DNA of 64,000 nucleotides, taken from positions 164,913 through 228,912 of the forward strand of contig NZ_JAMTCF010000017.1 of the NCBI RefSeq assembly GCF_024171695.1. The letters are read 5' to 3'. This document shows positions 1 through 8,647 of the stretch, in pieces; position 1 is the stretch's first letter; each line of letters opens with the position of its first letter. Both the position numbers and the translations under genes were made by a program. Under the pieces are notes generated by a model. The model saw only the letters and a program-made list of their open reading frames with translations, did no database searches and was not told the DNA's origin. The stretch comes from Actinosynnema pretiosum (GTDB taxonomy: Bacteria > Actinomycetota > Actinomycetes > Mycobacteriales > Pseudonocardiaceae).

Positions 1-1
1 G

Positions 2-835
2 TCCAAGTCGCCGCTCTACCCCAGCGGTCCGGTGGCCGACCTGGTCCAGCGGCGAATGCGGGCCGTTCCCTTTTTGGGCGGGGCCGCGATCCTCGGCCAC
101 CTGGGGTTGCTGATCCAGATGTTCTCGCTCTCCCTGCACGGCCGCGACACCGGGAGCACCTGGTTCCTGCTCGCGTTCGCGGTCGCACTGGTCGTCCCCG
201 TGGTGCTGGGCGCCTGGCTGCGCGTCCGGGGCCACCGCCGCCCCGACCTCTGGGTCCCGGCCGCCCTGATCACGCTCGCGACGATCCTGCTGCTCGGCGT
301 GCTCCCCGTCGCCGTGAGCGCCGTGAACGCGGTCGGCCTGGCGGAGGTCGGCGCGCACACCCTGCTCAGCGTCGTCGTCTCCCTGCTCTTCGTCCTGATC
401 GTGGCCCACTCGCTGTCACAGTCCCTGACCGCGATGCCCGCCCCCGAACTGGGCTCGACCGGCTACCCCCTGACCGTGCCGCTGCGCACGACCCACGTGG
501 AACCGAGGATCGACGGCGCGCTCCACCTGACCGACCGCGCCATCACCTGGTCCGCCCACCGCGCGAGCCGCTGGTGGGACCCGAGGCCGGGCGCGAAGGC
601 GACGCTGCCCCTGGACCAGATCCACGACGTGACCCCGGCCGACCAGCCCACGCCGACGCCGCTCCTCACCCTCCCCGACGGCACGACCCTGGACACCACC
701 CCCGGCCCGGTCGTGCGCGTCACCACCGTCACCGGCCAGGTCGTGGTGCTGCCGGTGTCCGACGCGGCGCTGTACGCGGACCTGATCCAGCGCAGGCGCC
801 AGTACGTCCACTGGGCCGCGGCCTGGACGCGCTGA
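2..835 (+). CDS. Membrane protein, 5' partial (C-terminal part)
   Basis: The frame is open to the left edge. An internal GTG at 32 has no ribosome binding site, so I treat the gene as 5' truncated. The visible part has about four hydrophobic segments in its first half (for example FLGGAAILGHLGLLIQMF and LVSLLF-type stretches) followed by a soluble tail of roughly 130 residues rich in beta-type sequence and ending in RRRQYVHWAAAWTR. I do not recognise the family. A C-terminal membrane module of a longer enzyme, such as a serine hydrolase, is possible but unproven. It reads toward the IetAS-like pair, with 181 bases between them. Confidence 0.6.
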   Translation, partial: SKSPLYPSGPVADLVQRRMRAVPFLGGAAILGHLGLLIQMFSLSLHGRDTGSTWFLLAFAVALVVPVVLGAWLRVRGHRRPDLWVPAALITLATILLLGVLPVAVSAVNAVGLAEVGAHTLLSVVVSLLFVLIVAHSLSQSLTAMPAPELGSTGYPLTVPLRTTHVEPRIDGALHLTDRAITWSAHRASRWWDPRPGAKATLPLDQIHDVTPADQPTPTPLLTLPDGTTLDTTPGPVVRVTTVTGQVVVLPVSDAALYADLIQRRRQYVHWAAAWTR

Positions 836-1016
836 ACCCCGATCCACCTGTTGATCACGTCGTGCGGTTGGTCCTGCCGGTGGCTCGGCGTCAGCCGCAG
901 GTGACTTGATGCACGTCACTCCACTCTGAGTGTGTAACTTAATGTGTGACCAGCGGCGTTTTATTTTCAAGCTATATAGTTTCTGCTGTCGCGCAGGTTA
1001 AACAGGGGGTGATCGG
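836..1016 (+). promoter_or_regulatory. AT-rich leader upstream of the AAA ATPase/subtilase pair
   Basis: This gap is much richer in A and T than its surroundings (for example TTTTATTTTCAAGCTATATAG at about 959-979). A TATATA box at 973-978 is a plausible -10 element, but no convincing -35 is seen at normal distance. The ATG at 1017 is preceded by GGGGGTGATCGG, a good Shine-Dalgarno region. The base composition suggests the promoter arrived with the downstream module. Confidence 0.4.
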
Positions 1017-2000
1017 ATGGCTACCGCGGACCAGGTGAAAGCACTGGTCAAGAGCCACGCCGAAGGCGACGACACCCGCTTCTACTCCGTGGCGCTCCAG
1101 GTGGCCGCAGGCGCCGCGCGCAACGGTCACGGCCGTTTCGCCCAAGACCTGAAAGCTCTGGTGGACGGCCTGCGGAAGCGGTCGTCCGGATCGGCCCCCC
1201 GCGTCGGCCCGGTCGCGGTGGCGCGTCCCAGGGGTGAGCTGGCCCAGTTGCTCACCGTCAGCTACCCCGAGGCGCTGCTGAGCGACATGTCCCTGGACCC
1301 GCAGGTCCGGCAGCGCTTGGAGCGCGTGCTCCTGGAGCAGCGCCAAGCTGATCGGCTGCGCTCCCACGGCTTCCACCCGGTGCGCAAGCTCCTGCTCACC
1401 GGCGTTCCCGGCACCGGCAAGACCATGACCGCCCACGTGCTGGCGGGAGAGCTGAGGCTGCCGCTGTTCGTGATCAGGTTGGACGGCCTGATCACGAAGT
1501 TCATGGGGGAGACCGCGGCGAAGCTGCGACTCGTCTTCGACGCGCTGGCCGAGACCAGGGGCGTCTACCTCTTCGACGAGGTCGACGCGCTCGCGGGTGA
1601 GCGCGCGCACGGGAATGACGTGGGCGAGATCCGGCGGGTGCTCAACTCATTCCTGCAATTCCTGGAGGCGCACCACTCGGACAGCCTCCTGGTGGCTGCG
1701 ACAAACCACCCGCAACTACTCGATCGGGCGATCTTTCGCCGCTTCGACGCGGTGATCGAATATTCTCTGCCCGACGCTGCGGTGGCGCGCGAGGTCATCG
1801 AGAACCGCCTCGCCACCGTGGACATGGCCGACCTGATCTGGGGAGAGATCGGCGAGGCCGCCGCAGGACTGAGCCAGGGGGAGATCACCGCCGCTGCCGA
1901 ACTCGCCGCCAAGGACGCGATCCTGGTCGGGAGCGGAACGGTCACCACCGCCACCCTGCGCGACGCCCTGAGGCTCAGGAGGTCGAGGAGCGCGGACTAG
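1017..2000 (+). CDS. AAA ATPase, IetA-like
   Basis: 327-residue single-domain AAA ATPase. Walker A is GVPGTGKT at residues 129-136 and Walker B is YLFDEVD with D187/E188, followed by sensor and arginine-finger-like segments (VAATNHPQLLDRAIFRRFD). The first 100 residues are helical with no recognised motif. The next gene, 13 bases downstream on the same strand, encodes a subtilisin-like protease. An AAA ATPase followed by a subtilase is the arrangement of IetA/IetS, known as a toxin-antitoxin stability system of the Agrobacterium pTiC58 plasmid and later listed as an anti-phage system. In that system the ATPase is thought to restrain or direct the protease. Assignment rests on gene order plus motifs; the family name was not confirmed by a search. 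Confidence 0.8.
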   Translation: MATADQVKALVKSHAEGDDTRFYSVALQVAAGAARNGHGRFAQDLKALVDGLRKRSSGSAPRVGPVAVARPRGELAQLLTVSYPEALLSDMSLDPQVRQRLERVLLEQRQADRLRSHGFHPVRKLLLTGVPGTGKTMTAHVLAGELRLPLFVIRLDGLITKFMGETAAKLRLVFDALAETRGVYLFDEVDALAGERAHGNDVGEIRRVLNSFLQFLEAHHSDSLLVAATNHPQLLDRAIFRRFDAVIEYSLPDAAVAREVIENRLATVDMADLIWGEIGEAAAGLSQGEITAAAELAAKDAILVGSGTVTTATLRDALRLRRSRSAD

Positions 2001-2013
2001 GCGAGGTGCGGGG

Positions 2014-4545
2014 TTGGGGCAGCGGGACAGGAACCACCTGATCGTCACCGGACGCTGCACGACCGACAACTACGCGCCCATCAGGGGCGGGGGCTCCAGC
2101 GAGAAGCCGCCCAAACCGGGAAACCGCCGCGCGCACGGGACCGCCATCCGCGCCGGTCTTGACAAGGCCGAGCGCGAGGCGCGGGTCCACCGCGAGCGCG
2201 TCTCCATCGACGTTCCAGGGGCCGTTCCCGGCGCCTACGTGGAGTTCGAGAGCTTTCCGGGCATCGAACTCGCCCTGGAGAGCCTGGACTCGCAGGCGTC
2301 CGGGCCGCGTCCTGAGTTGCGCGCCGTGCGGCTCGAGGGGACCGAAGACGACCAGGTGCAGGTCGCCACGGTTTTCGTCCCCGAAGGCGCCATGGTCCGC
2401 TTCCTCAAGCGCGTGGACGCCTACCTCGCCGCAGCGGAGGAGGACGAGCCCGCGCACCGCAACCTGCTCGACCGCATCAGCGAGGTCCGGCGGGCCTCGG
2501 TGGAAGCGCTGTGGACCGATCCCGGCGCGTTGTTCCCCCGCGAGGAAGGTCCGGTGTGGTGGGAGCTCTGGTTGCGCCGCCGCGACGGTGACGAGCTGGC
2601 CAGACTGGCGACGTGCGCGGCGGAGCTCGGCTTCCAGGTCAAAGAACGCGCCTTGGGCTTCGACAGCAGACTGGTGGTGCTGGTCGAAGCCACGGTCGAG
2701 CAGTTGGGGACGGCGCTAGCGGTGCTGGACGACATCGCCGAGCTGCGGAGCCCTCGCTACCGGGCGGAGTTCCTGGACGGACTGACAGCCTTCGAGCAGG
2801 GGGAGTTCGTCGAGGAACTGGCTGATCGGGTCATACCCGCTCCAGCGGGTTCCCCGGTCGTGTGCGTGATCGACACCGGTGTCCACCGGAACCACCCCCT
2901 GCTGGAGCGCTCACTGGCGGAGCAGGACTGCCACGCCGCCGACCCCGCTTGGCAGGCGGTCACCGACGACGGCGGGCACGGCACCAAGATGGCCGGACTC
3001 GCCCTCTACGGAGACCTGGGCGCGGCGATCGAAACCGGCTCCCCGATCGAGCTGGAGCACCGGTTGGAGTCCTTGAAGCTCCTGCCGCCCAGGGGAGCCA
3101 ACGACCCGGAGCTCTACGGATCGATCACCGCAGGCGGGATCTCGGCGGTGGAGGTCGGCGCGCCAGGGCTGTCCCGCGCCTACGCGATGGCCATCACCAC
3201 CGAATCCGCCCGGATCGACGACTCCCTGAGAGGCAGGCCCACTTCGTGGTCCGCCTCCTTGGACGCGCTGATCGTCGGTCGGGACATCGACCAGTCGGTG
3301 GGCAAGTTCGAACTGCTGGAGCCCGCGAACCCGGACGCGTGCCGCTTGATCGTCGTCTCGGCCGGGAACGTCAGGCCGGAGTACGGCCATGACCACCTGA
3401 CCAGGAGCGACGTCGAGCCGATCGAGGACCCGGCGCAGTCCTGGAACGCCTTGACCGTCGGTGCTTTCACCGACGTCGACAGCCTGCAGAACCCGTCTGC
3501 GGGCTACGAGGGCTGGAGCCCGCTGGTCAAGCGGGGCGAGCTGTCCCCGTTCAGCCGAACCTCCGTGACCTTCGGCGACAAGTGGCCCATCAAGCCCGAC
3601 GTGGTGCTGGAAGGGGGCAACCTCGCGGAATCCCCCGGCGGGACCGAGCGGCACCCGCTCGGGGAGCTGGCGCTGCTCACCACCGCCGCGCCGCCCCGGC
3701 TGGGAACGCCGGGCAGCGGTCGTCAGCTGACCACGGTGAACGCGACCAGCGCCGCCACCGCGCAAGCGGCGCACCTCGCCGCGCAGATCATGGCCGCCTA
3801 CCCCCACCACTGGCCGGAGACGGTGCGGGCGCTGATCGTCCACTCGGCCGAGTGGACGCCCGTGATGCGCGGCCACCTGGACAACGAGCGCCGCAAGCGG
3901 GACAAGCGCACCCTGCTGCGCCGCTACGGGATGGGGGTGCCGAGCCTGGCGAGGGCCACCCGGAGCGCGAGCGACGCGCTGACCCTCGTCGTGGAGGAGA
4001 CGATCACCCCGTTCCGGGCCAAGAAGCTCGCGGACATCCACTTCCACGACCTTCCCTGGCCCGGTGACACCCTGCTCGACCTGGGAGGCGCGGAGGTGCG
4101 GCTCAGGGTGACCCTCTCGTACTACGTCGAGCCCAACCCGGCCGATCGTGGTTGGAAGGGGCGCTACCGCTACGCCTCGCACGGTTTGCGGTTCGACGTG
4201 CGCAGGTCGAACGAGTCGCGCGACGAGTTCACCAAGCGCGTCAACGCGCAAGCCCTGGCCGAAGGCGAGGAGCGGCCGGACTCGGTGAAGGAAACCGGGG
4301 AGTGGGTCATCGGTGCGGACAGCCGCAGCCTGGGCTCCCTCCACTCCGACATCTGGACCGGAACCGCCTCCGACCTCGCCCAGCGCGGGATCATCGCGGT
4401 CTACCCGGTCGGCGGCTGGTGGAAGAACGACCCAGGGGAGCGCCAAGCCCGCTACGCCCTCGTCGTCTCCATCGAGACCCCCGGCGTGGACACCGACATC
4501 TACACCCCGGTCGCCCAGCAGCTCCAGATCCCGATCACCACCTGA
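2014..4545 (+). CDS. S8 subtilisin-like serine protease, IetS-like
   Basis: 843 residues, starting at TTG with GAGG seven bases upstream. Starting here keeps an N-terminal segment (HLIVTGRCTTDNYAPIRGGG, then an Arg/His-rich helix) that resembles the usual start of large intracellular S8 proteins. No signal peptide is seen, so it should be cytoplasmic. The catalytic triad is visible: D287 in VCVIDTGV, H322 in GGHGTKMAG and S579 in NATSAATA. The last lacks the usual Gly before Thr-Ser. Long regions before residue 280 and after 620 may hold the ATPase-coupled sensor and substrate domains. Together with the preceding AAA ATPase it forms an IetAS-like pair, probably for phage defence or element maintenance. 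Confidence 0.8.
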   Translation: MGQRDRNHLIVTGRCTTDNYAPIRGGGSSEKPPKPGNRRAHGTAIRAGLDKAEREARVHRERVSIDVPGAVPGAYVEFESFPGIELALESLDSQASGPRPELRAVRLEGTEDDQVQVATVFVPEGAMVRFLKRVDAYLAAAEEDEPAHRNLLDRISEVRRASVEALWTDPGALFPREEGPVWWELWLRRRDGDELARLATCAAELGFQVKERALGFDSRLVVLVEATVEQLGTALAVLDDIAELRSPRYRAEFLDGLTAFEQGEFVEELADRVIPAPAGSPVVCVIDTGVHRNHPLLERSLAEQDCHAADPAWQAVTDDGGHGTKMAGLALYGDLGAAIETGSPIELEHRLESLKLLPPRGANDPELYGSITAGGISAVEVGAPGLSRAYAMAITTESARIDDSLRGRPTSWSASLDALIVGRDIDQSVGKFELLEPANPDACRLIVVSAGNVRPEYGHDHLTRSDVEPIEDPAQSWNALTVGAFTDVDSLQNPSAGYEGWSPLVKRGELSPFSRTSVTFGDKWPIKPDVVLEGGNLAESPGGTERHPLGELALLTTAAPPRLGTPGSGRQLTTVNATSAATAQAAHLAAQIMAAYPHHWPETVRALIVHSAEWTPVMRGHLDNERRKRDKRTLLRRYGMGVPSLARATRSASDALTLVVEETITPFRAKKLADIHFHDLPWPGDTLLDLGGAEVRLRVTLSYYVEPNPADRGWKGRYRYASHGLRFDVRRSNESRDEFTKRVNAQALAEGEERPDSVKETGEWVIGADSRSLGSLHSDIWTGTASDLAQRGIIAVYPVGGWWKNDPGERQARYALVVSIETPGVDTDIYTPVAQQLQIPITT

Positions 4546-4561
4546 CCCGCCGTCCCGCCCC

Positions 4562-5779
4562 TCACACCCCAGGCGCCAGCGCCGCGGGCTCCGCCGCCGC
4601 CAGGTTCTCCGGCAACCGCAACCCCTGCGTCAACGGCACCAGCTCCGCCTGGAGCACCAGCGCCGCCGCGCCGATCGCGGGCGCCGTCGACGCCGAGCGC
4701 GACAGCCGCACGTCCACCCCGCCGCTCCCGCGCCCCACCACCGCCCGCCCCAGCTCCTCCCGGATCACCGGCAGGTACACCGACCCCGCGACCGCGAACC
4801 CCGGCCCGGTCAGCACCAGCACCTCCAGGTCCATCAGGTTCGCCAGCGACCGCGCCGCCACCGCCACGCACCGCGCCGACCGCTCCAGCAGCCCCAGCGC
4901 CGCGCCCTCGCCCCGCCGGGCCGCGCGCGCCACGGCCGCGAAGTCCGCCGCCACCGACCCGCCCTTGAGCTCCCGCGCCAGCGACGGCAGCTCCCCGGCC
5001 TCCGCCACCACCGCCGCGGGCCCCGCCATGACCTCCAGGCACCCGCGCCCGCCGCACCAGCACACCGGCCCCAGCGCGTCCACGCTCACGTGCCCGATCT
5101 CGCCCGCGTCGCCGCCGTTGCCCCGGTAGGTGATCCCGCCGATCACCAGCCCGGCCCCGAGCCGCGTCCCCATGCACAGCGCCGCCGACGTCGCCGTCCC
5201 GCCGATCCCGCCGGACCAGTGCTCGCCCAGCGCGGCGGCCGTCGCGTCGTTGTCCACCGCCACCGGCAGCCCGACCGCGCGTCCCAGCTCGCCCACCAGG
5301 CCCTCGACGTCCGCCCCCGGCGCCCCCGGCGCGCCCGGCGACACGACCCCGACCCCGAGCACCAGCTCGCGCTCGATCCCCACGCCCTCCACCAGCGCCG
5401 ACACCGAGTCCGCGACCTGCCCGACGACGGCGGCCGGGTCGGCCACGCCCGGTCGCAGGATGCGCGCCACGACCGCGCCGCCGAGGTTGGTCAGCACGTA
5501 CGTGTTGCCCGCGTGGTCCAGGTGCACGCCGACCGCGTACCGCGCCGAGTGGTTCAGCTGGAGCAGCACCCGCCGCTTGCCGCCGGTGGACTCGGCCCGC
5601 CCGGTCTCCACGACGAGCCCCTCGTCGATCAGCTTGCGGACCACCGTGGAGATGGTCGCCCCGGTGAACCCGGTCGCCCCGATCAACCCGACCCGGCTGA
5701 TCACGCCCGCCGCCCTGATCACGTCCAGGACGGTCGCCTTGCTGCTCGCGTGCGGTGTGGCCCGCGCCGGTCCGCTCAT
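4562..5779 (-). CDS. ROK-family transcriptional regulator
   Basis: 405 residues from the ATG at 5779, which follows a G-rich stretch. A longer frame to 5884 would overlap the promoter of the divergent transporter operon. An N-terminal winged helix (TVLDVIRAAGVISRVGLIG) precedes a sugar-kinase-like ROK domain with the zinc motif GHVSVDALGPVCWCGGRGC. The kinase catalytic motif is replaced by VAVDNDATAAA, as is common in ROK repressors that only sense sugars. It is divergent from an ABC transporter operon, and a promoter motif is shared between that operon and the beta-mannosidase gene at 16418. It probably represses transporter and glycosidases until a sugar is present. The ligand is not determined. 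Confidence 0.85.
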   Translation of the reverse strand: MSGPARATPHASSKATVLDVIRAAGVISRVGLIGATGFTGATISTVVRKLIDEGLVVETGRAESTGGKRRVLLQLNHSARYAVGVHLDHAGNTYVLTNLGGAVVARILRPGVADPAAVVGQVADSVSALVEGVGIERELVLGVGVVSPGAPGAPGADVEGLVGELGRAVGLPVAVDNDATAAALGEHWSGGIGGTATSAALCMGTRLGAGLVIGGITYRGNGGDAGEIGHVSVDALGPVCWCGGRGCLEVMAGPAAVVAEAGELPSLARELKGGSVAADFAAVARAARRGEGAALGLLERSARCVAVAARSLANLMDLEVLVLTGPGFAVAGSVYLPVIREELGRAVVGRGSGGVDVRLSRSASTAPAIGAAALVLQAELVPLTQGLRLPENLAAAEPAALAPGV

Positions 5780-5866
5780 GCCCCCCACCCCACCAAACCT
5801 GCCGAAGACCCGCCCGAAGGCTACCAACGAACCACCGCCCGGTGACCGTCCCGCGACGCCCAGGTA

Positions 5867-5896
5867 TTGACTTCGTTTCTTCAATGACTAAACAAT
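5867..5896 (+). promoter_or_regulatory. Promoter/operator of the ABC transporter operon
   Basis: TTGACT at 5867-5872 and AACAAT at 5891-5896 are separated by 18 bases and could be the -35 and -10 elements. The stretch TTGACTTCGTTTCTT resembles TTGACTTACTTTAGTT at 16330 upstream of the beta-mannosidase gene. The common pattern TTGACTTnnTTTnnTT may mark binding by the adjacent ROK regulator. Confidence 0.4.
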
Positions 5897-5957
5897 CCTG
5901 CCCAAGCCGGGCGGCTCGCGCCACCTAGCGCGCCGCAAGCCACGAAAGGAATCAACG

Positions 5958-7640
5958 ATGTTCCTGAAGGCACAGCGCTCACGCAGGCGGCTGGCGGCGG
6001 TGGTCCTCGCCGCGGCGTTGGCAGCGGCAGGCTGCGGCGGTTCCGGGGGCGGCGGCGGGACGGCCGCCGACACCCTCGTCGTCTACACCGGTCAGGCGGG
6101 TGACTGGCAGCTCAACTTCAACCCGTACTCGCCCACCCGCATCGAGGGCCTCGGCACGATCTTCGAGCCGCTGTTCTTCTACAACGTCACCGGCTCCACC
6201 GACCCCGTGAAGCGCCTCGGCGAGAGCTTCGAGTGGAACGCCGACGGCACCGTCCTCTCCATCACCACCCGCTCCGGCGCCACCTGGACGGACGGGAAGC
6301 CGTTCACCGCCAAGGACGTCGTCTTCACCCTGGACATGGTCGCCAAGACCCCGACCATGAACAGCGTCGGCTACAAGGGCAAGGCCGCCGCGATCGACGA
6401 CACGCACCTCACGGTCACCTTCGACGAGCCCTCGTACCTGGTCGGCCCGCAGGTCCTCGGCCGCACCTGGATCGTCCCCGAGCACCTGTGGGGCCAGCTC
6501 TCCGACCCGGCCACCGACGTGATCGCGTCCCCGGTCGGCACCGGCCCGTTCCAGCTCGACGAGTTCAAGGCGCAGGCCTTCACCCTCAAGGCCAACGAGG
6601 GCTACCACAGCGGCGCGCCCGCGGTGAAGAAGATCCGCTACCTCTCGCTGTCCGGCAACCAGGCCGGGGCCGACGCGCTCAAGGCGGGCCAGGTCGACTG
6701 GCAGACCGGCCCCGTCCCGGACATCGCGAACGTCGAGAAGAACTACCCCGGCTACAAGGCCAACACCACCCCGATGAACCAGGCCGCGCTGCTGACCTGC
6801 TCCAACGCCGCCCTGGGCTGCGAGGGCCCGCAGACCGACCCTGCGGTGCGCAAGGCCGTCTACTACGCGCTCAACCGCACCCAGGTGAACTCGCTCGCGT
6901 TCGAGAACACCGCCAGCGAGATCTCCCCCGGATTCGCCCTCCTCGGCCGCGACGACGACGTCATCTCCGGCAAGCTCGCCGAGCGCACCGCCCCCATGCA
7001 GCCCGACACCGCCAAGGCCGGGCAGCTCCTCGAAGGCGCGGGCTACGCCAAGGGCGGCGACGGCTTCTACGCCAAGGACGGCCAGCAGCTCGCCCTCAAC
7101 GTCAAGGTCGTCGCGGGCTGGACCGACTACATCACCGCGCTCGACACGATGACCCAGCAGCTCCAGCAGGCGGGCATCAAGCTCAACGTGCAGCAGTCGT
7201 CCTGGAACGAGTGGGCCGACGCGCGCGGCCAGGGCAAGTACCAGCTGATCATCGACTCGCTCTACCAGGGCCCGGCCGCCGACCCGTTCTACCTCTACAG
7301 CTACTTCTTCGCGACCTCCTCCACCGCGCCGGTCGGCCAGACCGCGACCCCGAACTTCGCCCGCGTCTCCGACCCGGCCATCGACGCCGCGATCGACGCC
7401 CTCAAGGCCATCGACCCGAAGGACACCGCCGCGCGCCAGCCGCACCTGGACGCCATCCAGACCCGGATCGAGGAGACCGTCCCCTACATCCCGCTGCTGA
7501 CCGTCGGGACCACCAGCGAGTACAACGCGAAGAAGTTCACCGGCTGGCCCGACGAGTCCAACCCGTACGCGTTCTTCGCCGTCTGGTCCGCGCCGGACAA
7601 CTCCGAGATCTACCGGACCCTCAAGCCCGCCGGTCAGTGA
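5958..7640 (+). CDS. ABC transporter substrate-binding lipoprotein, family 5
   Basis: 560 residues with an Arg-rich signal peptide and lipobox LAAAGC (lipidated C26), so it is anchored outside the membrane. AAAGGAA stands before the ATG. The body carries SBP_bac_5 hallmarks: RLGESFEWNADGTVLSITTR, then WTDGKPFTAKDVVFT, and a C-terminal segment on multi-position placement of ligand. This family binds peptides, nickel or oligosaccharides. Homologues in Thermotoga bind manno-oligosaccharides. The neighbouring ROK regulator and downstream mannosidase/galactosidase genes make an oligosaccharide ligand more likely here than a peptide, but that is inference. It is the first gene of a four-gene transporter operon. 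Confidence 0.88.
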   Translation: MFLKAQRSRRRLAAVVLAAALAAAGCGGSGGGGGTAADTLVVYTGQAGDWQLNFNPYSPTRIEGLGTIFEPLFFYNVTGSTDPVKRLGESFEWNADGTVLSITTRSGATWTDGKPFTAKDVVFTLDMVAKTPTMNSVGYKGKAAAIDDTHLTVTFDEPSYLVGPQVLGRTWIVPEHLWGQLSDPATDVIASPVGTGPFQLDEFKAQAFTLKANEGYHSGAPAVKKIRYLSLSGNQAGADALKAGQVDWQTGPVPDIANVEKNYPGYKANTTPMNQAALLTCSNAALGCEGPQTDPAVRKAVYYALNRTQVNSLAFENTASEISPGFALLGRDDDVISGKLAERTAPMQPDTAKAGQLLEGAGYAKGGDGFYAKDGQQLALNVKVVAGWTDYITALDTMTQQLQQAGIKLNVQQSSWNEWADARGQGKYQLIIDSLYQGPAADPFYLYSYFFATSSTAPVGQTATPNFARVSDPAIDAAIDALKAIDPKDTAARQPHLDAIQTRIEETVPYIPLLTVGTTSEYNAKKFTGWPDESNPYAFFAVWSAPDNSEIYRTLKPAGQ

Positions 7641-7644
7641 CGCG

Positions 7645-8634
7645 ATGCGGTACTACGCGCGAAAACTGGGGTTCTACCTGGTCGCCCTCTGGGCGGCGCT
7701 CACCCTGAACTTCTTCATCCCCCGGCTCATGCCGGGCAACCCCGTCGACACCCTCATGGCCAAGCTCGCCCAGCGCGGCGGCCAGGTCGACGCCGAGGCC
7801 CGCCGCGCCTACGCGCTGCTGCTCGGCGGCGACAGCGAGGGAACCCTGCTGGAGCAGTACTTCGCGTACCTGGGCAACCTGGCGCGCGGCGAGCTGGGCG
7901 TGTCCGTCAGCGCGTTCCCCACGCCCGTGTCGGAGGTCATCTCCGGCGCGCTGCCGTGGACGGTCGTGCTGGTCGGCGTGGCCACGGTGCTGTCGTTCCT
8001 GCTCGGCATCGGGCTCGGCGCGTTCGTCGGCTGGCGGCGCGGCACCTGGCTGGACTCGCTCGTCCCGGCCACCACGCTGCTCGCGGCCGTGCCGTACTTC
8101 TGGCTCGCGCTGATCCTGGTGGCGCTGCTGGCGTCCGGGCTCGGCTGGTTCCCGCTCATCGGCGGGTACGACGTCGTGCTCGACACCGGGTGGAACGCCG
8201 ACTTCATCGGCTCGGCGATCTACCACGGCACGCTGCCCGCGCTGACCATCGTGCTGTCCTCGATCGGCGGCTGGCTGCTGGGGATGCGCAACATGATGGT
8301 CTCCACCACCGCCGAGGACTACGTGCTCACCGCGCAGGCCAAGGGTCTGCGGGGCTCTCGGGTCATGGTCCGGTACGCCGCGCGCAACGCGGTGCTGCCG
8401 TCGTTCGCCGCGTTCGCCATCTCGCTGGGCTTCGTGGTGTCCGGCTCGATCATCACCGAGCAGGTGTTCTCCTACCCCGGCATCGGCTCCAAGCTGCTGC
8501 AGGCGGTGCAGAACAACGACTACGCCCTCATGCAGGGCATCTTCCTGGTCATCACGATCGCCGTGCTCGGCGCGAACCTCGTGGTGGACCTGCTGTACGC
8601 CGTCGTCGACCCGCGCACCCGCGCCGAGGGCTGA
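7645..8634 (+). CDS. ABC transporter permease, DppB/OppB type
   Basis: 329-residue inner-membrane permease with six hydrophobic segments. It opens with RKLGFYLVALWAALTLNFFIPRLMPGNP, the standard DppB-type start, and has the EAA loop around TAEDYVLTAQAKGLRGSRV that docks the ATPase. It begins four bases after the stop of the binding protein, so the genes are co-transcribed. It forms the import pore together with the permease half of the next protein. Confidence 0.9.
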   Translation: MRYYARKLGFYLVALWAALTLNFFIPRLMPGNPVDTLMAKLAQRGGQVDAEARRAYALLLGGDSEGTLLEQYFAYLGNLARGELGVSVSAFPTPVSEVISGALPWTVVLVGVATVLSFLLGIGLGAFVGWRRGTWLDSLVPATTLLAAVPYFWLALILVALLASGLGWFPLIGGYDVVLDTGWNADFIGSAIYHGTLPALTIVLSSIGGWLLGMRNMMVSTTAEDYVLTAQAKGLRGSRVMVRYAARNAVLPSFAAFAISLGFVVSGSIITEQVFSYPGIGSKLLQAVQNNDYALMQGIFLVITIAVLGANLVVDLLYAVVDPRTRAEG

Positions 8635-8647
8635 GAGGAGCGCGCCC

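Noticed and set aside
2911..4446. A minus-strand frame of about 510 codons opposite the subtilase
   Set aside because: No motifs and no start signal; the plus strand has the intact protease triad.
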